Below are positions 25,820 through 37,420 of a stretch of 64,000 nt of DNA, one piece after another; position 1 is the stretch's first letter; each line of letters begins with the position of its first letter. Position numbers and translations under genes: made by a program. Where the stretch lies: contig NZ_VDUX01000002.1 in the NCBI RefSeq assembly GCF_008039565.1, positions 62,001-126,000 on the forward strand, read 5' to 3'. The notes below the pieces were generated by a model that was not told the DNA's origin, ran no database searches, and worked only from the letters and a program-made list of their open reading frames with translations. The stretch is from Aeromicrobium terrae (GTDB taxonomy: Bacteria > Actinomycetota > Actinomycetes > Propionibacteriales > Nocardioidaceae).

Positions 25820-25958
25820 GGTTTACCAGGTTCAGTAGGCAAATCGCCCACCCCTCACGGCAATTCGACCGCCTCGCCCACGTCGCACGGCAAACCGACA
25901 CATCCCATGGCAGATCTGCCGAGAGATGTGCCAGCTTGCCTACTGAACCTGGTAAACC
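25820..25958. mobile_element. Palindromic MITE-like element 1 (139 bp)
   Basis: Bounded by a perfect 23-bp inverted repeat: left arm 25820-25842 beginning GGTTTACCAGGTTCAGTAGG, right arm 25936-25958. Inside is a nested palindrome: CACATC (25899-25904) and GATGTG (25925-25930) around GGCAGATCTGCC (25909-25920). No reading frame of note is present. It lies between the convergent MFS and TIGR03960 genes and its right end abuts the TIGR03960 stop codon (25960-25962). A related element is at 42156-42366. It may also work as a two-way terminator. Confidence 0.65.
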
Positions 25959-25959
25959 T

Positions 25960-27891
25960 TCAGACGACTGACAGCGGCAGCAGCTTCCGGCCGGTGGGAC
26001 CGATCTGGATCTCGGTGTCCATCTGCGGGCAGACGCCGCAGTCGAAGCACGGGGTCCAGCGGCAGTCGTCGACCTCGCGCGCGCCGGAGGGGTCGATGGC
26101 GTCCTGCCAGTCCTCCCAGAGCCAGTCGCGGTCGAGGCCGGAGTCGAGGTGGTCCCACGGCAGGACCTCGGCGTACTCGCGCTCGCGCGTCGTGTACCAG
26201 TCGAGGTCCACTGGCTCGTCGGCGAGCGCCTCGGCCGTCTTGGCCTCCCAGCGCTCGTAGGAGAAGTGCTCGCTCCAGCCGTCGAACCGGCCGCCGTCGC
26301 GCCAGACGGCCTCGATGACCCGGCCGACCCGGCGGTCGCCCCGCGAGAGGAGTCCTTCGATCGTGCCGGGCTTGCCGTCGTGGTACCGGAAGCCGATGGC
26401 GCGGCCGAACCGCTTGTCGGACTGCACGGACGCCCGCAGCTTCCGCAGCCGCTCGTCCGTGGTCTCGTGGTCCAGCTGAGCCGCCCACTGGAACGGCGTG
26501 TGCGGCTTGGGCACGAACCCGCCGATCGACACCGTGCACCGGATGTCCTTGCGGCCGGACACCTCGCGCCCGACCTCGATGACCTTCTTGGCCAGCTCGC
26601 CGATCTGCAGGACGTCCTCGTCGGTCTCGGTGGGCAGGCCGCACATGAAGTAGAGCTTCACCTGGCGCCAGCCGTGCGAGTACGCGGCGGAGACCGTCCG
26701 GATCAGGTCCTCCTCGCTGACCATCTTGTTGATGACCTTGCGCAGCCGCTCGCTGCCGCCCTCCGGGGCGAACGTCAGGCCCGAGCGCCGGCCGTTGCGG
26801 CTGAACTCGTTGGCGAGGGTGATGTTGAAGGCGTCGACGCGGGTGGACGGGAGGGACAGCGACGTGTTGGAGCCCTCGTAGCGGTCGCCGAGCTGCTTGG
26901 CGATCTCGCCGATCTCGGTGTGGTCGGCGCTGGACAGGCTCAGCAGGCCCACCTCGTCGAGGCCGGACTTCGCCAGCCCGTTCTCGACCATCGCGCCGAT
27001 GGTCTGCAGCGAGCGCTCCCGCACGGGCCGGGTGATCATGCCCGCCTGGCAGAACCGGCAGCCGCGGGTGCAGCCGCGGAAGATCTCGACGGAGTAGCGC
27101 TCGTGCACCGTCTCGGCCAGCGGCACGAGCGGGTTCTTGGGGTACGGCCAGGCGTCGAGGTCCATGAGCGTGTGCTTGGTGACGCGCCACGGGATGCCCG
27201 GGCGGTTCGGCACCACGCGTTGGATCCGGCCGTCGGGCAGGTACGAGACGTCGTAGAACTGCGGCACGTAGACACCGCCGGAGACCGCGAGCCGGCGCAG
27301 GACCTCCTCGCGTCCGCCAGGCCGGCCCTCGGACTTCCACTCGCGGACGACCTCGCTGATCGCGACGACGACCTCCTCGCCGTCACCGAGGACGGCGGCG
27401 TCGATGAAGTCGGCGATGGGCTCGGGGTTGAACGCCGAGTGCCCGCCCGCCAGCACGATCGGGTGGTCGTCCGTCCGATCGACCGCGTGCAGCGGGATGC
27501 CGGCGAGGTCGAGTGCCGTGAGCAGGTTGGTGTAACCGAGCTCGGTGGAGAAGGACACGCCCAGCAGGTCGAACGCGCTGACGGGGCGGTGGGCGTCGAC
27601 GGTGAACTGCTCGATGCCGTGCTCGCGCATCACCGCCTCCATGTCCGCGAAGACGGCGTACGTGCGCTCGGCGAGGATCCAGTCGCGCTCGTTGAGCACC
27701 TCGTAGAGGATCTGCACCCCCTGGTTCGGCAGGCCCACCTCGTAGGCGTCGGGGTACATGAGCGCCCAGCGGACGTCCGCGGCGTCCCAGTCCTTCACCG
27801 TCGCGTTCAGCTCGCCGCCGACGTACTGGATCGGCTTGCTGACGGAGGGCAGCAACGGCTCCAGGCGCGGGAAGAGTGACTCGACAGGCAT
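25960..27891 (-). CDS. TIGR03960 family B12-binding-domain/radical SAM protein
   Basis: 643 residues. The N-terminal third resembles a cobalamin-binding (B12) fold with the DAYEVGLPNQGVQILY block. The radical SAM domain has CTRGCRFCQAG (CxxxCxxC) near residue 285 for the 4Fe-4S cluster, and the C-terminus has CFDCGVCPQMD. It is usually paired with TIGR03936. ATG 27891 is preferred over GTG 27897 because TACCCT (27904-27899) ends 7 nt before it. It may modify RNA in ribosome or tRNA maturation, in view of its usual location with rne; the substrate is not known. Confidence 0.9.
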   Translation of the reverse strand: MPVESLFPRLEPLLPSVSKPIQYVGGELNATVKDWDAADVRWALMYPDAYEVGLPNQGVQILYEVLNERDWILAERTYAVFADMEAVMREHGIEQFTVDAHRPVSAFDLLGVSFSTELGYTNLLTALDLAGIPLHAVDRTDDHPIVLAGGHSAFNPEPIADFIDAAVLGDGEEVVVAISEVVREWKSEGRPGGREEVLRRLAVSGGVYVPQFYDVSYLPDGRIQRVVPNRPGIPWRVTKHTLMDLDAWPYPKNPLVPLAETVHERYSVEIFRGCTRGCRFCQAGMITRPVRERSLQTIGAMVENGLAKSGLDEVGLLSLSSADHTEIGEIAKQLGDRYEGSNTSLSLPSTRVDAFNITLANEFSRNGRRSGLTFAPEGGSERLRKVINKMVSEEDLIRTVSAAYSHGWRQVKLYFMCGLPTETDEDVLQIGELAKKVIEVGREVSGRKDIRCTVSIGGFVPKPHTPFQWAAQLDHETTDERLRKLRASVQSDKRFGRAIGFRYHDGKPGTIEGLLSRGDRRVGRVIEAVWRDGGRFDGWSEHFSYERWEAKTAEALADEPVDLDWYTTREREYAEVLPWDHLDSGLDRDWLWEDWQDAIDPSGAREVDDCRWTPCFDCGVCPQMDTEIQIGPTGRKLLPLSVV

Positions 27892-27941
27892 AGGCACCAG
27901 GGTAGGCGGGTGTTCCTCCTCACACGAGGCCGCGTGGCACG

Positions 27942-28010
27942 CGGAACGGCAAGGTTTCTCTCAGGTTCCGTTCCTAGCGTCGAACGCTGACCTCGAGGGC
28001 CACCGCCCTC
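27942..28010 (+). promoter_or_regulatory. Structured leader of the transglycosylase gene
   Basis: Three consecutive hairpins: GGAACGG/CCGTTCC (27942-27974), AGCGT/ACGCT (27976-27988, loop CGA) and GAGGGC/GCCCTC (27995-28010, loop CACC), ending 31 nt before the ATG. This is the only noncoding sequence in the 150-bp gap after TIGR03960. It is a candidate cis-regulatory RNA; no known riboswitch motif was recognised. Confidence 0.4.
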
Positions 28011-28041
28011 GGTTGCCCCCGATGTACCAGGACGATCTCCT

Positions 28042-28632
28042 ATGCACCTCGGTGCCCACCAGGGCCGCCACCGCGCGCCCCGAACCGCCATCCGAACCCG
28101 ATTTCTCGACCGCCGGACCGTGGCCGCCACGGCCGTCGCCAGCCTCCTCGTCACCGGCGTCGCCGTCGGCGCCGAGACGATCGTCGGCTCGCAGGCCGAC
28201 GCCGGCCAGGCCTCCCAGGCTGCTCCCGTGGACGACTCCGCGCTCGGCGTCGCGGCCGACCGCGTCTCCCGCAGCACGCTGCGCCCGGCGATCGCCGAGC
28301 TCCAGAAGGAGCAGAAGGAGCGCGCCGCGGCGCTGAAGGACCCCCGCACCGCCGCCCGGCAGCTGCTCGCCGAACGCGGGTGGGCGGGCGAGTTCTCCTG
28401 CCTCGACGCGCTCTGGAGCGGCGAGAGCGGCTGGGACCCGCGCGCCACGAACCAGTCGTCCGGCGCCTACGGCATCCCGCAGTCGCTGCCCGCCACGAAG
28501 ATGGCGACCGCCGGCAAGGACTGGCGGACGAACCCGATCACGCAGATCCGCTGGGGCCTCGGCTACATCGAGGCGTCCTACGGGTCACCGTGCGCGGCGC
28601 AGGCGTTCAAGCAGGGCCACGGCTGGTACTGA
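28042..28632 (+). CDS. Secreted lytic transglycosylase-like protein
   Basis: 196 residues. After a basic 25-residue N-terminus there is a hydrophobic segment (TVAATAVASLLVTGVAVGAE), i.e. a signal peptide or N-anchor. The C-terminal 75 residues form the lysozyme-like fold: ALWSGESGWDPRATN holds the catalytic glutamate, then SSGAYGIPQSLP and QIRWGLGYI. Such proteins cleave peptidoglycan and resemble actinobacterial Rpf/SLT proteins. A coiled segment (AELQKEQKERAAALKDP) links the two parts. The leader is strongly structured. Confidence 0.85.
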   Translation: MHLGAHQGRHRAPRTAIRTRFLDRRTVAATAVASLLVTGVAVGAETIVGSQADAGQASQAAPVDDSALGVAADRVSRSTLRPAIAELQKEQKERAAALKDPRTAARQLLAERGWAGEFSCLDALWSGESGWDPRATNQSSGAYGIPQSLPATKMATAGKDWRTNPITQIRWGLGYIEASYGSPCAAQAFKQGHGWY

Positions 28633-28638
28633 CCGTGG

Positions 28639-29295
28639 TCAGGGCGCGTTGACCGCCCAGTTGAACCGCGGCGCGTCGTGACCGCGCGCGATGGTGACCG
28701 CCATCCAGACGCTCATCATCATCTCGGTGGCCGACGCCGTCTCGATGCCGCCGAGGTCGACCATCTGCTCCGGCCGCCAGCCGAACGTGGCCAGCAGCTC
28801 ACGGACGCGATCTTTCGCGCCGGCGTCGTCCCCGCTCAGGAACACGACGTGGTCGCCGGGCACGATCGACGGGTCGGCCATCACGGCGCAGTTCATCGTG
28901 TTGAGGCTCTTGACCACGTAGGTCTCCGGGAACGCCTCCTGCAGCCGGCGGCCGACCGAGCTCTCCGCCGTGGCCGTCGGGACCGGGAAGCCGCCGCCCT
29001 CGCGGGGCACGAGCTCGTTCGACAGGTCGACGACGGTCTTCCCTGCCAGGGCCTCGGCCCCGATCGACTCGAGCACAGCCGTCGAGTTCACGCCGTTCGT
29101 CGCGTTCACGACGAGGTCGGCGTGCGCGGCCGCGTCCGCGAAGGACCCGGTCCGGACGTCCAGGTCGGCGAACGCCTCCAGGCTGGACGACTCGGCCGAC
29201 CGCGCACCCACCACGACGTCGACCCCGAGCTCGGCGAGGCGAGCGGCGAGCGTCCGCCCCACGATGCCCGTGCCGAGCAGGCCGACGCGCTCCAT
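28639..29295 (-). CDS. NADP-binding (F420-dependent oxidoreductase-like) protein
   Basis: 218 residues. The Rossmann motif GLLGTGIVGRTLAARL is at residues 5-20, followed by VVNATNG. It belongs to the NADPH-F420 oxidoreductase/NADP-reductase coenzyme superfamily. ATG 29295 shares a base with the ndk stop (TGATG); GTG 29298 is an alternative, also overlapping. It follows ndk on the same strand. The substrate is not evident; F420 dependence is not proven by sequence. Confidence 0.75.
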   Translation of the reverse strand: MERVGLLGTGIVGRTLAARLAELGVDVVVGARSAESSSLEAFADLDVRTGSFADAAAHADLVVNATNGVNSTAVLESIGAEALAGKTVVDLSNELVPREGGGFPVPTATAESSVGRRLQEAFPETYVVKSLNTMNCAVMADPSIVPGDHVVFLSGDDAGAKDRVRELLATFGWRPEQMVDLGGIETASATEMMMSVWMAVTIARGHDAPRFNWAVNAP

Positions 29296-29699
29296 CACAG
29301 GTCGGGGAACCAGAGGGCGATCTCGCGCTCGGCCGACTCCGCGGAGTCGGAGGCGTGCACGAGGTTCTCGCGGTTGGAGAGGGACAGGTCGCCGCGGATG
29401 GTGCCCGGCGCGGCCTGCCGACCGTCGGTGGCGCCGTTGAGGGCACGCACGACGGCGATGGCCTCGTCGCCCTCGAGCACCAGCGCCACGAGCGGGCCGG
29501 ACGTCGCGAACTCCCGCAACGGCGGGTAGAAGTCGCGCTCGACGTGCTCGGCGTAGTGCGCGTCGGCCTGATCCCCGGTGATGGTGCGCAGCTCCATCGC
29601 GACGATGCCGAGGCCCTTCGCCTCGAAGCGCGACAGGACGTGCCCGACGAGGCCGCGACGGACGGCATCGGGCTTGAGCAGGACCAGCGTTCGTTCCAT
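29295..29699 (-). CDS. ndk: Nucleoside-diphosphate kinase
   Basis: 134 residues. It moves the terminal phosphate from ATP to nucleoside diphosphates through a phosphohistidine: H115 in NLVHASDS. KPDAVRRGLVG is present at the N-terminus. The frame is open far upstream, so ATG 29699 was chosen because TACGTT (29712-29707) ends 7 nt before it. It is normally between DUF4233 and rne; here the glucosidase-ABC block has come between DUF4233 and ndk. Confidence 0.97.
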   Translation of the reverse strand: MERTLVLLKPDAVRRGLVGHVLSRFEAKGLGIVAMELRTITGDQADAHYAEHVERDFYPPLREFATSGPLVALVLEGDEAIAVVRALNGATDGRQAAPGTIRGDLSLSNRENLVHASDSAESAEREIALWFPDL

Positions 29700-29723
29700 G
29701 CCGGTCAACGTATCGTGCAGCGC
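29700..29723. promoter_or_regulatory. Divergent promoter between ndk and the GH13 gene
   Basis: The starts are 24 bp apart. The minus-strand TACGTT (29712-29707) and plus-strand TATCGT (29711-29716) share the central TA pair. Each ends 7 nt before its ATG (29699 and 29724), so both transcripts would be leaderless. Confidence 0.55.
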
Positions 29724-31367
<1,644 letters not shown>

Positions 31368-31431
31368 GGCGATCCGGTCGTACGTTCAGGATCACGAAGT
31401 GGCGGGGGTCACACTGGGGAGGTCGGATCGG

Positions 31432-32760
31432 ATGACGGCAGACGCAGCGGGCCGAGCCAGCGTCAAGCGTGTCTGGGCAGTCGCTGCGGCGTCGATCATG
31501 ATCCTCGCCGGCCTGTCCGCGTGCGGCGGTGATTCCGGCAAGCCGACGCTGAACTGGTACATCAACCCGGACGGTCAGGTCACGCTGAACCAGCTGGCCA
31601 AGGACTGCAGCACCGACGAGTACACGATCAAGATCCAGCTGCTCCCGGCGAGCGCCACCGACCAGCGAACCCAGCTGGCGCGTCGCCTCGCCGCGAAGGA
31701 CAGCTCCACCGACCTGATGAGCCTGGACCCGGTCTTCGTGCCGGAGTTCGCCAACGCCAAGTGGCTCGCCCCGTTCACCGGCGACCTCAAGGGCAAGGTC
31801 CTCGACGACGACGTGCTGGACGGCGCCGCCAAGACGGTCACCTGGGAGGACAAGGTCGTGGCCGCCCCGCAGTGGGCCAACACGCAGGTGCTCTGGTACC
31901 GGAAGTCGCTGGCCGAGGCCGCCGGTCTCGACACCAGCAAGCCCGTCACCTGGGACCAGATCATCAAGGCGGCGGCCGACAACGACGGCACCGTCGGGGT
32001 CCAGGCCAACAAGTACGAGGCCTACGTCGTGTGGATCAACGCCCTCATCCAGGGCGCCGGCGGCAACATCCTCGACCCGTCCACCGTCGAGGACGGCCGC
32101 GACGCGAAGGTGACGATCAACTCCGAGGCGGGCAAGAGGGCCGCCGGCGTGATCCGGGAGCTCGCGCGCTCCAGCGCCAAGCAGCCCGACTTCACCACCT
32201 CCAACGAGGGCACCTCGCTCGGACGGATGTACCCGGCCAAGGGCGCCGGGGAGTTCATGACCAACTGGACCTTCGTCTACAAGAACTACGAGGGCCTGAT
32301 CGGCAAGCCCGGCGGACCCGCCGACAAGGAGGCGTTCTCCGACCTCGGCTGGCTCCGGTACCCCGAGACGGTCGCGGGCGAGGCCTCCAAGCCGCCGATC
32401 GGTGGCATCGACATCGGTGTCGGGGCGTACTCCAAGCACCTCGACTTCGCCCAGCAGGCCGCCGCGTGCGTCACCAGCCCGAAGGCGCAGACCGCGTTGG
32501 CGGTCAACGAGGGCCTGATGCCGTCGAGGCAGTCCGTCTACGACTCCGAGGAGCTGAAGAAGGCGTACCCGCCGGACCTGCTCCAGCTGTTCAGCACGAG
32601 CATCTCCGAAGGCGGGCCGCGACCGAAGAGCGCCTTCTACAGCCAGATCTCCAGCGCGGTGCAGTCCGTCTGGCACTCGCCGTCCTCGGTCAGTGACCGC
32701 ACCCCGAAGAAGTCGGCGTCCTTCCTGAAGGACGTCCTGAGCGGGAAGGCTCTGCTGTGA
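31432..32760 (+). CDS. Sugar ABC transporter substrate-binding lipoprotein
   Basis: 442 residues with lipobox LSAC, lipidated C31. It is an extracellular solute-binding protein of family 1, anchored outside the membrane. ATG 31432 is preceded by GGGGAGG about 9 nt upstream. The downstream order is two permeases and a UgpC/SugC-like ATPase, so the four proteins make one importer. It resembles LpqY (trehalose) or alpha-glucoside-binding proteins; the neighbouring glucosidase supports an alpha-glucoside. A TACGTT at about 31380 could be the -10. Confidence 0.87.
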   Translation: MTADAAGRASVKRVWAVAAASIMILAGLSACGGDSGKPTLNWYINPDGQVTLNQLAKDCSTDEYTIKIQLLPASATDQRTQLARRLAAKDSSTDLMSLDPVFVPEFANAKWLAPFTGDLKGKVLDDDVLDGAAKTVTWEDKVVAAPQWANTQVLWYRKSLAEAAGLDTSKPVTWDQIIKAAADNDGTVGVQANKYEAYVVWINALIQGAGGNILDPSTVEDGRDAKVTINSEAGKRAAGVIRELARSSAKQPDFTTSNEGTSLGRMYPAKGAGEFMTNWTFVYKNYEGLIGKPGGPADKEAFSDLGWLRYPETVAGEASKPPIGGIDIGVGAYSKHLDFAQQAAACVTSPKAQTALAVNEGLMPSRQSVYDSEELKKAYPPDLLQLFSTSISEGGPRPKSAFYSQISSAVQSVWHSPSSVSDRTPKKSASFLKDVLSGKALL

Positions 32761-33683
32761 CCGTACAGACAGCAACGGCACCCGGACGCGTCACGGAGGA
32801 GTCCGAGCGGGCGAAGGCGGAGAACACGCTCGGTCGCCAGCTGGTGCTCCCCGCGATCGTCCTGATGATGGTCGTCACCGCGTTCCCGATGCTCCGGGCG
32901 CTCTACCTGTCGCTCTTCGACTACAGCCTCACCGCGCCCGACGACCGCGACTTCGTCGGCCTGTCGAACTACTGGACGGCCCTGTCGGACTCGCTGTTCT
33001 GGCGCGACACCGCCAACACCGTGATGATCATGGTCGTCACTGTGGCCGTCGAGCTGGTCATCGGCTTCGCGTTCGCCATGGTCATGCACCGCGTGATCTT
33101 CGCCCGCGGGGTCATCCGCACGTCGATCCTCATCCCCTACGGCATCATCACGGTCGTCTCCGGCTTCGCCTGGCAGTTCGCGTTCTCCAACTCCAACGGA
33201 TTCGTCAACGGCTGGCTGCCGTTCATGGGCGACGACTTCAACTGGTTCGCCCAGTACGACTCGTCGATCATCGCGATCATGGCGTCGGAGATCTGGAAGA
33301 CGACGCCGTTCATGTCCCTGCTGCTGCTCGCTGGGCTCGCCAACGTCTCCGAGGACATGCTCGAGGCGGCCAAGGTCGACGGCGCGACGTGGTGGCAGCG
33401 CCTCTACAAGGTGATCCTGCCCAACATGCGCGCGGCCATCATGGTGGCGGTCCTGTTCCGGGCGCTCGACGCCTACCGCATCTTCGACAACATCTTCGTG
33501 ATGACGGCGGGCGCCAACAAGACCGAGTCGATCTCGTTCCTGACGTACAGACAGACGGTGGAGCAGTTCCAGCTCGGCATCGGATCGGCGCTGTCGGTGC
33601 TGTTGTTCCTCTCCGTGCTCGTCGTGGCGTTCCTGATCGTCAAGCTCTTCCGGGTCGATCTCGCCCAGGCCAGGCAGGAGTGA
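32757..33683 (+). CDS. Sugar ABC transporter permease 1 (SugA/MalF-like)
   Basis: 308 residues with six membrane segments and the EAA loop EAAKVDGATWWQRLYKVILP that contacts the ATPase. The GTG start overlaps the binding-protein stop (GTGA). Confidence 0.9.
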   Translation: MTVQTATAPGRVTEESERAKAENTLGRQLVLPAIVLMMVVTAFPMLRALYLSLFDYSLTAPDDRDFVGLSNYWTALSDSLFWRDTANTVMIMVVTVAVELVIGFAFAMVMHRVIFARGVIRTSILIPYGIITVVSGFAWQFAFSNSNGFVNGWLPFMGDDFNWFAQYDSSIIAIMASEIWKTTPFMSLLLLAGLANVSEDMLEAAKVDGATWWQRLYKVILPNMRAAIMVAVLFRALDAYRIFDNIFVMTAGANKTESISFLTYRQTVEQFQLGIGSALSVLLFLSVLVVAFLIVKLFRVDLAQARQE

Positions 33684-33687
33684 AGCG

Positions 33688-34530
33688 ATGAACATGACCA
33701 AGAACCGCGTCGGTATCGTCATCGGCTGCGCCCTCATCCTCGGCTGGTGCCTGCTGCCGGTGGCCTGGATCATCTCCCTGTCGTTCAAGTCGCAGGAGGC
33801 CATCACCAACGGCAGCCCGGGCTTCTTCCCCTCCTCGGGCACCGGGGCCGGCTGGAAGAACTACGAGGACGTCCTCAAGGACGACCAGTTCAAGCACGCG
33901 ATCTTCAACTCGATCGGCATCTCGCTGATCTCCACGGTGCTCTCGGTGATCATCGCGACGCTCGCCGCCTACGCCATCGCCCGCCTGGAGTTCCGCGGCA
34001 AGCGGTTCGTGCTCACCACGGCCCTCGTGATCGCGATGTTCCCGGTCGTGTCGCTGGTCAGCCCGCTGTTCGACATGTGGCGCACGTTCGGCATCTACGA
34101 CACCTGGCTCGGACTGATCCTGCCGTACATGTCGTTCACGCTGCCACTGGCGATCTGGACCCTGTCCGCCTTCTTCCGGGAGATCCCGTGGGAGATGGAG
34201 CAGGCAGCCCAGGTGGACGGCGCCACGTCGTGGCAGGCCTTCCGCAAGGTGATCGTGCCGCTGGCCGCACCGGGCGTGTTCACCGCCGCGATCCTGACGT
34301 TCTTCTTCGCGTGGAACGACTTCGTCTTCGGCATCTCGCTGACGTCGACGGAGAACGCCCGCCCGATCCCCGCAGCGCTGTCGTTCTTCGTCGGCGCCGA
34401 CCCGTTCAACCGACCGGCTTCGTTGCTCGCGGCAGGAGCCGTCGTCGCCACGATCCCGATCATCGTGATCGTGCTGTTCTTCCAGCGCAAGATCGTTGCC
34501 GGCCTCACCTCCGGCGCAGTGAAGGGATGA
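33688..34530 (+). CDS. Sugar ABC transporter permease 2 (SugB/MalG-like)
   Basis: 280 residues with six membrane segments and EAA-type loop QAAQVDGATSWQAFRKVIVP. It starts 4 bp after permease 1 and forms a heterodimer with it. Confidence 0.9.
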   Translation: MNMTKNRVGIVIGCALILGWCLLPVAWIISLSFKSQEAITNGSPGFFPSSGTGAGWKNYEDVLKDDQFKHAIFNSIGISLISTVLSVIIATLAAYAIARLEFRGKRFVLTTALVIAMFPVVSLVSPLFDMWRTFGIYDTWLGLILPYMSFTLPLAIWTLSAFFREIPWEMEQAAQVDGATSWQAFRKVIVPLAAPGVFTAAILTFFFAWNDFVFGISLTSTENARPIPAALSFFVGADPFNRPASLLAAGAVVATIPIIVIVLFFQRKIVAGLTSGAVKG

Positions 34531-34534
34531 CCTG

Positions 34535-35672
<1,138 letters not shown>

Positions 35673-35689
<17 letters not shown>

Positions 35690-36023
35690 CGCCTTCTTCG
35701 GCGGCCCAGCGGGCCTTGTCGGCCTCGATCTTGCGACCGAGGAAGAACGCGGCGAACCAGAGCGCCGCGAAGAGCGCGCCCACGGCGAACATCGTCGGCA
35801 CCAGGAAGCCGAGGCCGATCGCGGCCACCTGGACAGCGTGACCGAGCCAGTAGGCCCAGGCGTGCCGCAGCAGTCCGGCCGTGACGACGCACAACGCGGC
35901 CAGTCCGAGCCCGACGCCGAGCGCGGTGCCCTTGTCGACGTCCTCGACGGAGATCATCACCGGCACGCTCAGCGCGAGGATGACGGCCTCGAGCGAAAGC
36001 ATCGCGGCGCACATCGCCCTCAT
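35673..36023 (-). CDS. DUF4233 small membrane protein
   Basis: 116 residues with about four hydrophobic helices and a charged tail (KIEADKARWAAEEG). It follows folC in nearly all actinobacteria and normally precedes ndk. The ATG overlaps the folC stop (ATGA). Function unknown. Confidence 0.9.
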
Positions 36024-37357
36024 GCGGGGTCGCCCCCGAGCAGCACGCGGGCCTCGCCGACGGTGATGACGGACCCGGTCACCAGCACTCCCCCGCTGCC
36101 GATCGCATCCTCGTAGCCCTCCGTCGACTCCGCCATGGAGATCCCGCGCTCGAGCGCGTCGTCGAGGCGGGGCACGACGGTGACGCGGTCGGCGCCGAAC
36201 AGGTCCTCGGCGATCTCGCCGAGCTCGCGGGCCGGCATGGCGCGCGGCGTGCTGTTCTGCGTGCAGACGATCTCGGAGAGCACCGGCTCGAGGAGGCGCA
36301 GGATCTCCTCGACGTCCTTGTCGGCCATCACGCCGACGACGCCGACGAGCGGGCTGAGCTCGAACGCGTCCTGCACGGCCTCGAGCGCGGCCTGGATGCC
36401 GTGCGGGTTGTGCGCCGCGTCCAGCAGGACCGCGGGGCTGCGGCGGATGACCTCGAGCCGGCCGGGCGACGACACCTCGGCGAACGCGGTTCGCACGACG
36501 TCGGCGTCGAGCTCGTTCGAGCCGGTGAACGCCTCGACGGCAGCCAGCGCGTAGGCGGCGTTGCGGGCCTGGTGGGCACCATGGAGCGGCAGGAAGACCT
36601 CGTCATACCGGCCGGCGATGCCCTGGAGGTCGACCTGCTGGCCGCCCAGCGCCCCGAGCCGCTCGGCCACCCCGAAGTCGACGCCCTCACGGAGCACGGT
36701 GGCGCCGACGTCGACGACGCGACGCATCAGGACGTCCATCACGTCAGGCTCCTGCTCGGCGATGACGGCGTGGCTGCCGGCCTTGATGATGCCCGCCTTC
36801 TCGACGGCGATGGTCTCGGCGCGGTCGCCGAGGTAGGAGGCGTGGTCGACGGCGATCGGCGTGACCACGGCGACCTGCCCGTCGGCGACGTTGGTGGCGT
36901 CCCAGGCGCCACCCATGCCGACCTCGACGACGACGGCGTCGACCGGGGCGTCCGCGAACGCGGCGAACGCCATGGCGACCGTCATCTCGAAGAACGAGAG
37001 TGGATGGGACTGTGAGTCGTCGACGATCTGCGCGTACGCGGCGACGTCGGCGAAGGCGTCGACGAACTCCTCCTCCGTGAGCGGGACGCCGTCGATGCTG
37101 ATGCGCTCGGTCATCGACTGCAGGTGCGGGCTGGTGAACCGTCCGGTGCGCAGGTCCAGGCCGCGGAGAAGGGCATCGATCATCCGTGCGGTGGACGTCT
37201 TGCCGTTGGTGCCGGTGAGGTGGACCACCGGGTAGGCGCGCTGCGGGTCGCCGAGGAGACGGCACAGCGCCGCGATGCGGTCGAGCGACGGTTCCAGGCG
37301 GCTCTCGGGCCATCGCCCGAGCAGCGCGTGCTCGACCTCGGCATAGGTGGGTCTCAT
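36020..37357 (-). CDS. folC: Folylpolyglutamate synthase / dihydrofolate synthase
   Basis: 445 residues of the Mur ligase family. P-loop LTGTNGKTST is near residue 48; FTSPHL and VEVGMGG follow, and VLLDAAHNPHG is the C-terminal domain signature. It adds glutamate to folates and may also make dihydrofolate. In relatives folC follows valS on the same strand; here valS has the opposite orientation and an MmpL gene is between them. ATG 37357 has GATACT 7 nt before it, a weak -10. Confidence 0.95.
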   Translation of the reverse strand: MRPTYAEVEHALLGRWPESRLEPSLDRIAALCRLLGDPQRAYPVVHLTGTNGKTSTARMIDALLRGLDLRTGRFTSPHLQSMTERISIDGVPLTEEEFVDAFADVAAYAQIVDDSQSHPLSFFEMTVAMAFAAFADAPVDAVVVEVGMGGAWDATNVADGQVAVVTPIAVDHASYLGDRAETIAVEKAGIIKAGSHAVIAEQEPDVMDVLMRRVVDVGATVLREGVDFGVAERLGALGGQQVDLQGIAGRYDEVFLPLHGAHQARNAAYALAAVEAFTGSNELDADVVRTAFAEVSSPGRLEVIRRSPAVLLDAAHNPHGIQAALEAVQDAFELSPLVGVVGVMADKDVEEILRLLEPVLSEIVCTQNSTPRAMPARELGEIAEDLFGADRVTVVPRLDDALERGISMAESTEGYEDAIGSGGVLVTGSVITVGEARVLLGGDPA

Positions 37358-37420
37358 CGTGACCAGTATCTCAGGGACTTCCCCGATGGTTTCGGCGCGG
37401 GTTCACGAGAGAATGAGGCA

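Noticed and set aside
27942..28041. A ydaO-type (c-di-AMP) riboswitch before the transglycosylase
   Set aside because: The leader is too short and none of the conserved blocks I know were found; kept only as an unnamed structured leader.
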